Assembly (NCBI GenBank): GCA_018466975.1
Contig: CM031560.1
Coordinates: 992,001-1,056,000, forward strand
DNA from: Sparassis latifolia
Lineage: Eukaryota > Basidiomycota > Agaricomycetes > Polyporales > Sparassidaceae
Length of the DNA stretch: 64,000 bases
Direction of reading: 5' to 3'
The notes beneath the pieces are model-generated. The model did not search any database and was not told the origin of the DNA. It saw only the letters and a list, made by a program, of their open reading frames with translations. The position numbers and the translations under genes were made by a program. Positions 32,696 to 45,000 of the stretch are shown piece by piece (position 1 is the first letter of the stretch; the number at the start of each line of letters is the position of its first letter).

Positions 32696-35047
32696 ATGTC
32701 TTCAAAGCGTGCGCGGAAAGCGGTAAGTACTGCAGTCGGTTCTTACGTTTTCAATCCTCATGCATGGAATGCCAAGAACCCATACTTGGATATCGAGGCT
32801 ATCGTCGACAACGAGGAGGAGGAGGAGGAGGAGGAAGAAGAAGAAGAGGAGGAGGAACTGGGTAAGTGTCTCAGCTGCGTTATTGGATATATCTTACAGC
32901 TTGTTTCCAGCCGAGTTGCTCGCCGACGTCCAACGCACTCAACAAGCTCGGGCGCATCTTGATAATGCATGTGTCGGCGACGATGCTGCTGATGCAGAAG
33001 CCATGGCCCGGTCTATTACGGAGAGAGACATGGCGGCTAGACGTGCACAGCGGGCCTCGCAGTCGGGTGGTGCAGTCGTCTCTCTTGCCCCCGATGGAAT
33101 CCACCTTCAAGCCACGGAAAATGGTTTCCTCTCTCCTTGGGTGTGCATCTCGCGTGGTACATATAAGCACGATGTGGCCTTCGTGGAGTCGCGAGAGGAC
33201 TCTCTCCTCCGCGTCTGGGTGGTTCCGCGCTTGCCTACTACAAAAAAGCGGCAGCACGGAAGAACTTCTCAGCAACCGATGCCGCCAGCATTACTGAAGG
33301 AGTTGTTCAGAGAGGCTGTGACAGAAAGCGAAGGTGATCGGCTGATACATATTCTCAAGGGCAAGAAGTTCAAAGGCGGCCTCCTGCAGCTCGAACTCAC
33401 TTTGGACCGGGTGACTTTCGACGTCCACGCGACTCGAAACGACGTATTCGTCTTTAATGCGGCGAAATTCGTGCCAAAGACAGCGATAGCGAAGCTCATT
33501 CTATTCTGTGTTGACTTCGAACCGGCTGCAGGCACGCGTGTGATCGTTATACAGGGCGAGCAATGCGGCCTCATCGGTGTCGTGCATTCAGTCATTAATG
33601 GACAGGCTACGCTAACCAATCTCTACCACGAGAAGTTGGATGACGAACTTTCGTCTCTCGTGCTACCTGTAACTCAGTTACACCCCCTTTGGGCAGTTGG
33701 CGATGCGGTCAAAGTTAAGACGGGCCTCCATGCGGGCTTGGAAGGGCAAGTGATTGCCGTGGATGATTTCGATGTCACGATTGTTCACGCGAACAAAGTC
33801 GAGGTACGTTGTGCACTTCTCATGCAATTGCAATCCTTAATAGCGGAACTTTCCTCAGCATGTATGTTCTACGTACGACGATGCTTCCAAGTACTGAACT
33901 TTTCTCAGCGAACTAGAAACCCAATAACGGGAGTCTTTCATACTTCTTCTGTGTTGGAAACCTCTGAGGTATGTCCCACCACCTGCGACGTTATCGATGC
34001 TCAAAACTCGATATAGCATCATGTGTTACCCTGGGATCTCTTACTCACAGAGTCCGAGGCGGAATGGACCTCGATACAGCCGTCGGTGACAGTATCAAGG
34101 CCGGGAGAGCAGCGCCCCTCACGCTCTGAGACGCAAACGGAGGAAGAGGTGGAGATGGAGCTTGCCCTCAAGCATCCTGACCGACGGAATCCCGACATCG
34201 GGCGAGCGGTGCGTGTCATCAAAGGCCCTTTGAAGGGATTTGTGGGCACATTGCGAAACGTCACGTACCACGGCGATTACGAGGTTGAGCTTGAAGCCAA
34301 GCTTTTAACCTCGAGGGGCGTCCTCTTGTTCCGAAAGCCCGAGATCGCATTCCGGTCAGAAGAAAGGTAAGATTCATTACTTGTAGTTCTGGTCATATCT
34401 AACTGCCTCATTGCAGGGGCAACATCGACACGGCGGAGCGTGGTCCGCTCCCTGAGCGGCCTCGGACCCCATTGGGCCACGAATTAGAACCCGCGTCACA
34501 CGACACAGATTCGGCGTGGGCGTATTCGGTGGAACTTGATGGTGCGTAACCGCGCCGCCACTACCGAGCGTCCGCTGAATCCACATTAGGACCCGATGGA
34601 TCGATGTCTTCAGTCGAACCTAATGGTGCGTAGCCTCATCATCAACACAAAATGTCCGCTGAATTCACATCAGGACCCAATGGATGGATGCTGGATGCGG
34701 CTGTGGCACCTGCGTTCCATACTTATCGCTTCAAGTTCATGTGCACAGCCGGTCAACTCCGAGACAAGCTGATGACCACGGTGAAGGGAGCCTCCCCAGT
34801 GGACGGCAAGGTGCGATGCGAATACCGGACGCGAAAGCTGGAATATGCCGATGTCTCTCTCCAAGACCTCGCCATATTGCGACCAGGCCCTGGCGATTAT
34901 GCGATCGTGTGTAAGCGTGGCCCCAACTTCGGAGCGTACGGCAAAACGATGCGGGGCGTGGCAGACCCGCTTGTTCTAGTACTGGAAGAAGGCGGCAGGA
35001 CGCTTAGGGTGGATAGGGATGACTTGGCCCAGCTTGTGTGCAAATAA
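32696..35047 (+). CDS. Spt5-like KOW-domain protein carried by the giant element
   Basis: Resembles transcription elongation factor Spt5 (DSIF large subunit). Exons include 32696-32722, 32777-32861, 32911-33803, a short one at 33859-33891, one from 34017, and more to 35047; the product is roughly 640 residues. An acidic run of about 15 glutamates follows DIEAIVDN, as in the Spt5 N-terminus. ISRGTYKHDVAFVESRE...LRVWVVPRLP resembles Spt5 KOW1 (GxYKGDLAxV...VPRI). Later KOW-like units are TRVIVIQGEQCGLIGVVHSV, VGDAVKVKTGLHAGLEGQVI and IGRAVRVIKGPLKGFVGTL. There is no Spt5 C-terminal repeat. The exons around 33804-34016 are uncertain. The gene sits wholly within the TIR; its left twin is frameshifted. 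Confidence 0.8.
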
Positions 35048-35753
35048 GTGGTTTCCTCGTAATTTTACGTGCTGTTCCTGTCCCTTGCCCCTCGTCGTTG
35101 CATCCTGCGCTGTTTGTCGATGTCCTGTCATTTGCCGCTTTCTCATTATATACAGTTAATGTACTTCCTTTGATTGAACTTGTGCTTGTGCTTGTGCGAT
35201 CTCCCACGACCAGTTGAAAAGCCGCTGAGCGGTACACTTGGCAATCCAATGACCACTAAGCGGCCATCGAGTGTGCCACTCGTCAAGCCGCTTAAGCGGC
35301 GCTATGGGTGTCCGACCTCCTTACAGTTTGAATATTAGGTCGAGGGTGTGAGGCCCTGACATCTCACCTCATATATAGACTCTAATGTCAAATGTCAAAT
35401 GATCATACATTGTAACTTTGTGTCGCCCTTATACTAGTTCGATATTTAATCTGTTGTCTGCCCTGAAAGGCATAATGTCGATCAGAATTTCTTCCCGCCG
35501 GACATGCCGAACGAGACCTAAAATTTTCGGACGAATGTTATATGGTAACATAGCCATTTGCGAACATTGTATATGTCGCAATATCACACATTATCAATGT
35601 GTGATTTGGGTATCGCATGCCCAGACATCAGGCCTTACATTGTAAACATATTTTCGACCGTCGGAGCTACATACGGGCCGTCATACATGTACAATGTTAG
35701 GCCGGATGTTCCCACAATGTAAGGAACTTAGATATTAGTCCCCGTCTCCGGTG

Positions 35754-36163
35754 TTTGCTATCTCCTGATGACTGACCATGGTCGTACTATATCACTCGCA
35801 GGGTATGGCGGTACCAGATCCCCGACACTTCGTCCTCGGCACAGACGAGTGCCTGCAGCGCTGCGGCCTCACTCGCGGCACCCAGCCGATGGCCAGCAGG
35901 AGCCGCGCGTCCCGGGGAACGCGTTCCCCTCCGGTGTGAGCGCGGCCGCCTCCTCGGCGTCGTACAGCGGCAGCATCATGCAGACCTCCGCGGACCTCGT
36001 CGCGGCGATTGAGAACCCCGTTGCACCGTCAGGCGCGCGCGGCGGCACGACGCAGCCCGTGACGATCGCCCTCGTCGTCGTCGTCAGCATCATGGGCGTC
36101 GACAAGATTTTTGCTATCTCCTGATGACTGACCGTGCTGATGGTCGTACTATATCACTCGCAG
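35754..36163 (+). repeat. Direct repeat pair flanking a GC-rich 308-bp segment
   Basis: TTTGCTATCTCCTGATGACT... at 35754-35801 (48 bases) recurs at 36110-36163 with a 6-base insertion. Both copies end ACTATATCACTCGCAG, like an intron 3' end. The segment between is GC-rich and could be an exon remnant. The pair starts exactly at the right end of the giant element. Confidence 0.6.
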
Positions 36164-36871
36164 TAGCAGTGAGCATGGTGCGGCTTCTCCATGTGTTTTC
36201 TCTCACATCTGTGTCACAGGTATCAGTGTTGATGTCTCTACAGAGGGTATGGACCACCATTTCGTCATGAACCCCCTCGGACATTTCTCCTTATCATCCG
36301 ATGCACCACCGCCCGCGACGGGATTTGCATGCCGTGCATGATCTGCATCTCTGCAACCGTGGCCTCCTCCGCGGACATTACAACATGCAATGAACTCGCG
36401 CGTGGCTTGGACATGGATACAGGGGTGCTGGGAACAACGGTTCTGCACGCAGTAGAGAATTTTGTACATATAGAACACAATATATTTATTTTGCATATAA
36501 GCATATTTCACGAGGCAATAAGTACAGAATGGACAAAATAAAAATTTTGTGAGCATGTGACCTAGCGACCGTTTAGGCCTGAGGCTCATTGTCAATGAGC
36601 CCCAGGTTAACCCGAGGGCCCGATAGACTGAGGTCCGCCCCTCCCTTTTCCACCCCAGGCTCATTTTGTTGAATACGGTGACCTGCCTGTGTAGTATTCA
36701 TAAGTAGGTGTGGGCGAGCATCTTGCACACTTGCCTGAAAAGGATGCACACATACCGATCGGAATCCGGGGTCGGCTTCCCCACACCCGGATTCTACTTG
36801 TTAATTTCATCGTTGCTTCTTGACTCCTTCACTCTCTGCTTGGGAGGATTCGTGACTTGCCTTCCGTCGCC
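36164..36871. other. Intergenic DNA before ETF-beta
   Basis: No supported gene. A 19-base inverted repeat, GGCTCATTG-T-CAATGAGCC, lies at about 36589-36607. The sequence just before 36872 should hold the ETF-beta promoter. Confidence 0.35.
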
Positions 36872-38024
36872 ATGAGACCTTCCGCAGTGCGCCTACTGAA
36901 CATTCTTGTTCCAATCAAGCGGTAAGTTCTGCATTTTCTGTTATATCACCCGATTGACTCGAGTGAGTCTGCAGGACTGTGGACTATGCGGTGAAGATTC
37001 GCGTGAATCCCGACCAGAAGGGAATTGATCTCAACGTCAAGCATTCAATGGTACGTCTGCACGCTGGAACCGTGGTCATGATGTATTTTTATGTTGTTCC
37101 AACGACGTGCAGAACCCCTTCGACGAGATCGGTTCGTAAGGCTATCCCGCTATTACCCATGGATAACGATGACATGGTCTACACAGCGGTCGAGGAAGCC
37201 GTGCGGCTGCGGGAGAAGCTCAAGGACGCGGTCAAATCCATTAAGGTCGTCACCATTGGTCCACCGAAGTCTTCGGAGACGCTGCGCACGGCTCTCGCAA
37301 TGGGTGCAGACTCCGGCATCCACGTGGAGATCCCCGACTCTGCACCTGCACCGGAGCCCCTTGGTATCGCGAAGGCTTTGCGTGCGGTCATTGAGCGGGA
37401 GCGCGAGAAGGGCGGTGTGGACCTCGTCATCATGGGAAAGCAGGCCATTGATGACGACGCCGGCCAGACGGGTCAGATGCTCGCCGGGCTGATGGATTGG
37501 TCGCAGGCAACGTTTGCCAGCAAGGTTGCGCTGGACGTGGAAAAGAATGAAGCGAATGTTACGAGGGAGATTGACGGCGGGTTAGAGGAGCTGCGGTGTC
37601 GGCTGCCGCTGGTCGTCACCACAGATCTCCGGTGAGTATTCACGTGCTATCAAGACAGTTTATGAACATCTGAATTGTATTTTACCAGGCTCAACGGTAA
37701 GAGCAGCACCACATTCACGGAGTGTGAGCGGCGATACTGACTCTCAGATCAGAACCGAGATACGCTTCGCTGCCCAACATTATGAAGGCAAAGAAGAAAC
37801 CCATCGAAAAGCTCACTCCGAAGGATCTCAGCGTGGATCTCGCTCCCCGGATAGAGACGCTGAAGGTGACAGAGCCTCCGAAACGCGTTGGTGGTGTAAA
37901 GGTGATGCTGCCTGCCTTCACAAGTGTCACCAGAATGCTTATGAATTCACGGTATTAGGTCGCAAATGTGGACGAGTTGATTGCGAAACTCAAGGAGGCC
38001 GGTATCACTGCTGTTAAATCATAA
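36872..38024 (+). CDS. CIR1: Electron transfer flavoprotein beta subunit
   Basis: Mitochondrial matrix protein that, with the alpha subunit, carries electrons from acyl-CoA dehydrogenases to ETF-ubiquinone oxidoreductase. Reading starts [17 protein letters not shown] and, across introns, continues [40 protein letters not shown] and [20 protein letters not shown]. The ETF-beta block [20 protein letters not shown] is present, then [20 protein letters not shown] and the C-terminal [15 protein letters not shown]. All introns keep frame; one exon between two introns is only 8 bases (GCTCAACG, near 37690). Length about 260 residues, normal for the family. Confidence 0.93.
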
Positions 38025-38229
38025 CTTGCGCCGTATGCCATGGTTACTCCCTCAACAGTGGACCATGTATATTATTAGTGACCACATCCGTTGTGATAAT
38101 ACATCAGGAACTCGGGATATCTCCGTAGCATCCATACTATGGGCTACCGGTCAACAGTGTCAAGCAGTTTGCATGGTGTCTCACGTGTGACAAAGCCGTA
38201 TAAGAGGATGAATGTAGTCATGAAAACGT

Positions 38230-41200
38230 TTACACGGCCGACCCACTATACTCCGGCTCTTCCTTCACAATGTAAGGACGCATGTCTCCCGTCCGTGTCA
38301 CCTGTATCCCCTGGTCACCCGCGAAACTCAGCGTCCTAGTACGTTCTCGCATCCCCACACTTTCTGGTGGGTCTTGTCCTTCCTGCGATGAATGCGACGA
38401 GCTCTCTGGTTCCTCCACTACCCGCGGAGTCTCTTCATTTTTTTCGCCCACTCCTGGCTGCGTGCGTGGCCGAAATTCATGTGGGAGGAGCACAGCGCGG
38501 TCGAGTGCGACAGGAAGACCACGGTGGCGCCCGCGGATCATCACGGCACACATGACGAGCTTGGACAATGTATGGAAAGCACCGGAAAGCGAGTAATTCG
38601 CCTACAACCACGATCTTTCATTCAGCTGCCTAGATGCGCCGAGCAGGAATTATTCACCGTTGGGATACCGAGCGAAAGCCCAACAGTCCCGTAAGCGGAC
38701 ACAACCTCAAAAACTGGAGTCAAGTCAGTATATCATCATCCTTGTGAAGACACCAGTGACCTACTACATGCGAAGACGTTGAACCATGTAGCGTTTGCGG
38801 TGTTCGTGAGACCTGGTCTCTATCATCACAAGATTATAAACGTTTCCGCATAATGAGTGGATATGTAATTACCTCAATGATACAGATCAGGAACACAGAT
38901 AGTGCAAGCCACCACATATCTACAAGTAGAAAGATTTAATTGGGGCGTAGCAGGTGGGGAAAGACATATTACCGAATGCAAGCTGTCTCCGCGCATGACG
39001 TAACAGGTACTTACCCCAGATCGAGACACGGGACTCAGCGGTAGACGTCAGTAGAGCCTCGTAGTCGCTTTCATCGTCATCTTCCTCGTAGATCCCAAGA
39101 GAATTCTCTTCGTACACGTTAGTCGACCGGACACTGTTCGCCTAACGGTTAGTATCACGCGACGACGAGGAAGGTACGATAGTACCTCATTGCGATAGGA
39201 TAGATAGCTATGTACATCATGATAACATACAGCACCCTATCGGGCAACGTAAGATTGGGCTCTGTACAAGAGGATGGGGCTTACTGGACGGCTGGCACTA
39301 GCGAAGACAGGGCGACAGATTGATATCCAGAGCTCCTGACTGCGACAGCCTGAAGAATGGCGTCGAAAATCCGCGTTCCGACTGGGATAACGTCCGTGAA
39401 TGGGTTATCGATGTTGAGTATTGGATCAAACATAAAGTCAATGACGCTGTACAGAAAGGTTAGGATTCCACAACATCTATCTACAAAGTGAAATGCACGT
39501 GCTTGAGAAGCATAGTGATGCCAAACAGAAGCCAGGTCTGGTGGGAGGGGAAGAGGTAGATGAAACAACGACGAGGATGATCCAGAAGGAATTGCATTGA
39601 TTCTTTGGTGCGAGAGTTATTGGGATAAAGTTTGGCCAGAATCCAACTAGATAAATGCCTGTTACACAGGATCTGTCTATAGTGAGCAGCTGAAACTTAC
39701 ATAGCCAAGCGAAATCTGTGATCTAAGATTGAGTGCTTTAGAAAGGAGGAAGATGAAGGGGAACTCACAAGACAGGCTAATAAAACATGCGTAGTTCAGC
39801 GGGAAGAGTAGGTAGACACCGTGCACGACTTACGAAAAGGGTATTGCCGGCAAGTACACAAAACACTAAGAATACAATCATGGGGTATGCGGTGCGAAAA
39901 GGCACCATGTTCTGGTCGACGAGAGACATTCCTGTGTTAGCCCATGCTCCAACGACTTGGAACGCAGAGAACCTGACATTATTAACGTCAGTGACGAGAC
40001 ATCTGACAAACCCATGACGCGCACCAGACAGGGTTAATTTTTTTATGCTGCTGTGGTGGTTCGAAATTGCTCCGCCAGCGCGATTGCACCATGGTGGGTG
40101 CTACCACAACGAAGGATATGGCCAACAATCCGAAGTAATACTGTACACCGGACATGAGCGCTGGGACGACCGTATTGCACTGAACTTACTAATGGTACGA
40201 TCCACAACAACGAAGTAAGAGCGCGATACTCCACGCCACCTAGCTCCTCAATATTCTCGCGAGACAGCCCTCGAAAAGCAGAGTTTCTGCCAACTATCGC
40301 TCGAAATGATATATAGGGAACGCGTTTCGCCACCTGAGGACCGGCAGAATCAACGAAATTGTCACCTCTGTGGGGCACCAGAGTCTCTGTTCTCGGCAGG
40401 GTCATCGTCCGGCGTAATTTGCTGTGCAACCGAGGGAACATCCGACGGAACAGCCGTGAGATGAGGTCGTAGACGCCCGGAAACCCGCCAAAATCACCCT
40501 TTGACGCATTGTCAGGAGGAGGGACGCGAATTATGGTGGACCTTCTGCTGGTTACCCGGGATAGCTGGTCAACCCCTGAGGCCTGCACGACATGCCGGGT
40601 CGCATGTGTATCGTCCTCGGCGGCTGGTTTTGACTGCATAGACCGCACGCCCGTCGGAGTGATCAAGTGCGGCGCGATGTCCACTCTGCGGACCATGCCA
40701 GGATGAAATTTCTTCAGTGGAGTACCGGACTTGTTCTTCCATTGCGTATCACCTTCACGAGCATTTTCACTATCCGGCCGATGCTGCTCCTCAACGGCCC
40801 CAAGGCGCAAAGACGGAGGATGTTCCCCAGTGGATTGCCACGTTGGCTTTCGATCTAGTTCAGCATTTACGATATGCTCCAGGCTGTTCAGGAAGTATAA
40901 TCTAAAAGAATATCGCGGTCACTCGAGCTCGAGGACGTCGGAACAAGTTCAAACCTTCGGACGAAGACGACCACCCATGCAACAAAGGCCTAACGCGAAA
41001 ACTTCACAGCTGAAATAAAAAGTATGATGTTGTCGTCAACGTACCTGATTTCCGATTAACTCCAAAATGACCAAGATTGTCTGTTGCCATATTGTCAAAG
41101 AGCTAAGGTCGATGGTCGTAAGCCCAGTACCAGTGACCCCACTGTAACAGACAAATAGAGCATCTATAAACTTTATTTTATACTCTCCGTTAGAAGCCCA

Positions 41201-41341
41201 GAAGATAACAGCAAAGAGAAGAGGGATTATGAGACTGCAACGTTCTTCAATAGCGACTCATGTTGGGTAAAGGGAACTGGCTCACAAAGAAAGTAGATGG
41301 ATGCGGAAGAAATTCAGGCGAGATTTGATATATGCCAACAT
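38230..41341 (-). CDS. TRK1: TRK family potassium transporter
   Basis: High-affinity plasma membrane K+ transporter of the fungal TRK type. ATG at 41341 starts MLAYIKSRLNFFRIHLLSF; introns join this to hydrophobic segments (LIIPLLFAVIFWASNGEYK). The four pore-loop regions can be followed: GVTGTGLTTIDLS, GAWANTGMSLVDQ, SSGYQSVALSSL and SAYGTVGLSLG. A long cytoplasmic loop after EHIVNAELDRKP is polar. The terminal signature SKLVMCAVMIRGRHRGLPVA is followed by a Ser/Glu-rich tail ending at 38230. It has about ten introns and is convergent with ETF-beta (205 bases apart). Confidence 0.9.
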
Positions 41342-42073
41342 CGAGAATCGTGCTCTGACAAGCAGTGGATGTTCCGGAGTCCTGAGTACTTCAATTCAGG
41401 ATCACTAATGAAATTCGGAAGTCACTGACTCCTTTCCTCAGCCATCGGTGTCTCGCATAATCTCTGAAAAGCTCACACCTCGGAATAACGCGTGTGCATC
41501 CGACCTGGGGACGACGTAGCGTTCTTGATAGAGAACATACGAGCAAGCCGAGGGTAGCTGATCAAAAGCTGAAGGTACGCTAAGATGCTTGGCATTCTAC
41601 TGAGTACATAAACCGGAATTAGCCCGGGCCGGCGCCGTTGGTTGCAATTGGTGCTCGACTTGACCGCAGCTGAGTCTGCAATGCACAACAACACCGGCGG
41701 TGTTTTCATCCTTGTTGGGGAACACGGACGCTAGTGTCTTCTGCATGGGGGATGTTGTCGAAGTCGGTGACATACTGGGTTTTCCCGAGGAGATGTCGTA
41801 ACGTCTGTACAAAGGCGTAGCACTGATCGATACTCATCCCGTAATAGCTGGTCAAATATGGATGTACATCCCGAGAGATTGATGCCACAGCTATGTCGGT
41901 ACACCTACGATAGCGTCTGTACATGCATGTATGATTCGACAAATACTAGGTAGAGAATGTCAAGGTGCTGTCCCGAATCCTTAGCTTCACGCAGCGTTCA
42001 GTCGGCCATTCGAATCGAACATATTCGAGTGTGGATTCAAGCGTCATGTGCGCTGCCTCAGGATTAGCATTTG
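41342..42073. other. Intergenic region between TRK and WDR7-like genes
   Basis: Short minus-strand frames (up to 78 codons) without recognised motifs. It should hold the TRK promoter and the end of the WD40 gene. Confidence 0.3.
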
Positions 42074-45000
42074 TTACAACGCTGCACATTCAAGTAACGG
42101 CTCACCCTCCTCCCCTACATTGAAATCAAGTCTCTTGAAAGGTTCGGAGCCTCCATGTCCCTGTCGTGGTGGTGCTCCAGGATTGAAGAAGCTCGTGAAG
42201 CTCGACCCGACTTTCCACACAAGTACAACAGACTCTTCGAGTGACATGGTCACCAAACGTCGCCCGTCAGGCGAGAAACTGCACGCCGTGGCTCTCTTCT
42301 TGTGTCCTTCCAGTACGTACAATCTTGTTGCTGTCTTGAGGTCATACATAACGACTGAACCTTCACTCGTTCCGACTGCAAGTCGTTGAGTGGCCATGTG
42401 GAAGTCCACCGTGGGAAAGCTACAAGTGGTTGTGAGCTCATGTAGACTCACATAGGTGACATATTCTGCTGACGTCTGTACGATATGACCCAAAATCTCC
42501 GTGGCAGAGTCCAGTACCGCATCTCGACTGGCTGTTGAGTTGGGATCAAGAGATTTGACAACTGCTTCCACCAGTCGAGGTAAGTTGCTGTACAGCACCA
42601 GAGGTTTCTGGAATGTAGGACTAAGCAGTGGTGTCCGCCCATCGATGGGTGGTCCCTACCTTGCGGATTAGGAAAATGACAAGTTGCAGTGTAGACCTGC
42701 GATGCTGAACGCTCCGAGGATGAAGGATATCAATGGTCAGTGTGGTCATGAAGAGCGGAGTATTACTCGACATGATTTGCAGAATTGCCGTGCGTGCCAG
42801 AAGCCAGACATTGTGCACAGAAATCGCTTCTTTCTTCGATGACATGGCCAGTGTGAATAGTGCGCGCAGCATCTCCACCGCGTCAACATATTGTTGCCAC
42901 ACAGGGAAGCCGCGAGAGCAAAGTTCAATGGCAAGTGCTCTATAGGGAGATGTATCATCGTGCAAATACAGAGCGATTGATCTTGAGATGTCAGCAAGAG
43001 AGCTAAGATGTTATGTGTTAGCAGGAACACGTTCGGGTTCCATAGACATACCTCGTGGTCAGAAAACTGTACTTCTCTACTGCAATGAAGCCGCAGATGA
43101 ATAGAGCCATCGCACTACTCACTGACTCGCGATCTGCTTCCAATTGCAAACAAGGAACTGAAGAGTATGACGTGAGGTCAGATACCCAGGCACAAAAGAT
43201 AGTATCCGTACGGGAACTTTGCCACTTTTCTACCATCTGGATTGTCTCGGCATCAGAACGTTGTGCGACTCCAGCGTCGAATAACACGCGATACGCATGG
43301 CGCAACTCTATCACTGGATGCTACTATTCGAACAGATGTCAGGATCGAAAACATCAGAACTTACCGGAGGTACGAAGCCAACGCTCAGCTAAAATGGAAA
43401 GGCAAGGCGGCCTGTACGAATTTCCAACAGCTTGTGCAAGAGAAGCCAGGTAGAAAGCGGCTACTGTGTTCGCATTTTGCATAAGGTCTACTTTTGACGT
43501 CAGTGAGTTATCTATTGGATGTGACGACATACCATCATCGTATGCCAATGCTCGTAAGACAGCCACGACGGCAGATGCTCTCATCGCCGAAGCTTCCGAA
43601 GAGATGCACCATGGACTGTGCGGTGCATGTTCAGAGAATATAGACGAAGCGTTGCATCTGTAAGAGTGCTCAATGAGCATCGTGTTCCATAACGACAAAC
43701 AGGAAACCAAAACCGACTCCGACGTCAAGCCAACACGGACGCGTGACGCATTGATGCCAAGTTTCGTCCGACATATTGCATCAATCTCCTCACTCAATCC
43801 GAAGGTGAGTAACGACGATAGTGTGGACCGGAGCTGCTGCTGCTTGTATGGACGCTCGCGATCCAAGTTGGTAGCAGAGGCTTTAGTTTCAGCTGAGTGC
43901 GGTCCATGTCCATATTGCTGCAATAGAGCCTCCACATCAAGTAGAAGCGTGGCCGCTGTGGGTATCACAACGTTCATTGGCACGACTCGCGTGTTTCAGG
44001 AGATATACTTACTGGAGTCGACTCCAGAAGCTCTTGGTAGTGCAGAGAGCACTTGCGAAGTCGAAGTCGAGGCTGCTGTTTCCAAGGACCTGGCGAGTAT
44101 GGTCAATTACCAATAGGTTGAAGATAAGGTCGGAATCACCAGTGATTCCAACCACCTTCTCTCAACAGCGCGTCAGCCTTGTCCGCGGCCATTGATCGCC
44201 AGAATTCTCGCGTTGTAGTGTCCCACAGGCGAGCTCGTCCATCTGCATACACAAGGAGCATATTTCCCTCTCCAAGACAAATCCGCCTTAAGGGCGCGAC
44301 CGACGCAGGCACTAAGTAAAGACTGCAACACAACTTCAGTAAACAGCCAGCGTGGCAGGTCGATGGACGTACAATTGGCATTCCGCGTCAACTGCGATAA
44401 CTGCGATGGCACCGTCTTGCGATATACAGAGAATGCAGTCTTGAAGACGTCCCACTTCTTCATCATGGAGCTGGATAACTTGCGCGAGAGGAGTAGTGAA
44501 GATTGTCCAGAGCGCGCAGAGCTTCAGAGAGCTATGCGCCAGTTAACTCATACCATCACGAGCGCTGGACGAAGAAGGAAAACTCACTCGAGCGTCCATA
44601 TTGCAACAGAGCCGTCGTCTCCGCCGCCCACAACAAATCGTCTCTTTGTTCGCTCGTTCTCGACCAGATGGAGTGCATGGATGTGATCAGACAGAGAAAT
44701 ATCGGACTTTTCTTCAGATGCCTGGGTACCCTGGCTACTGATCAAGCACCGGAAAGAGGTGCGGCCAAGCAGGCCGTCGCCTTAAACGTATCTGAGCGGA
44801 AGGCGCCAGGACATTCAATGGAAAACTTACTGTAACCTACGATGATGTGATTCAATTCAATGGGTAGCAGCGACGTCAGGCGGATTGCTGAGTTTATTGC
44901 GGACGGGAATATCCGAGATTTCCAGATAGAACGAGGCTTGGGATTTTCGCCGGCGTCAACTGACATGTATTCGAGTCTTCTCCTCCTATTCTTGACTCTT

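Larger units (their letters stand above)
7284..35753. mobile_element. Giant CACTA/EnSpm-like transposon with 4.6-kb TIRs and Tnp2
   Basis: A 28.47-kb unit begins CACCGGAGACGGGG at 7284 and ends with its exact complement CCCCGTCTCCGGTG at 35753. TTT flanks both ends (7281-7283 and 35754-35756), matching the 3-bp target duplication and CAC-termini of CACTA elements. The terminal inverted repeats extend to 11887 on the left and 31154 on the right. A Tnp2-family transposase gene lies inside (19603-24602, minus). Subterminal ACATTGT/ACAATGT motifs recur in the first 350 bases, as in CACTA elements. Cargo includes Spt5-like KOW genes, SAP-like, WD40, F-box/LRR and coiled-coil genes. The T-run duplication is weak evidence alone; the ends, TIR and transposase together are strong. 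Confidence 0.85.
31154..35753 (-). repeat. Right terminal inverted repeat of the giant element (4.6 kb)
   Basis: Inverted partner of 7284-11887, 4600 bases against 4604. Here the Spt5-like gene lies on the plus strand with an undisrupted reading frame. Beyond its inner end the sequence stays similar not to the left arm but to the internal copy at 15760-17523. Confidence 0.9.

Noticed and set aside
7284..35753. The large inverted repeat as an assembly artefact
   Set aside because: Arms differ by substitutions, a 1-base deletion and small indels, and the element ends coincide with transposon-like termini and a shared TTT.
35768..36124. 118-residue open frame (MTDHGRTISLAGYGG...) as a gene
   Set aside because: It starts inside the direct repeat, the reading changes character midway, and no domain is recognised.
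40509..41018. Plus-strand open frames over the TRK gene
   Set aside because: They are complements of well-conserved TRK exons on the minus strand.
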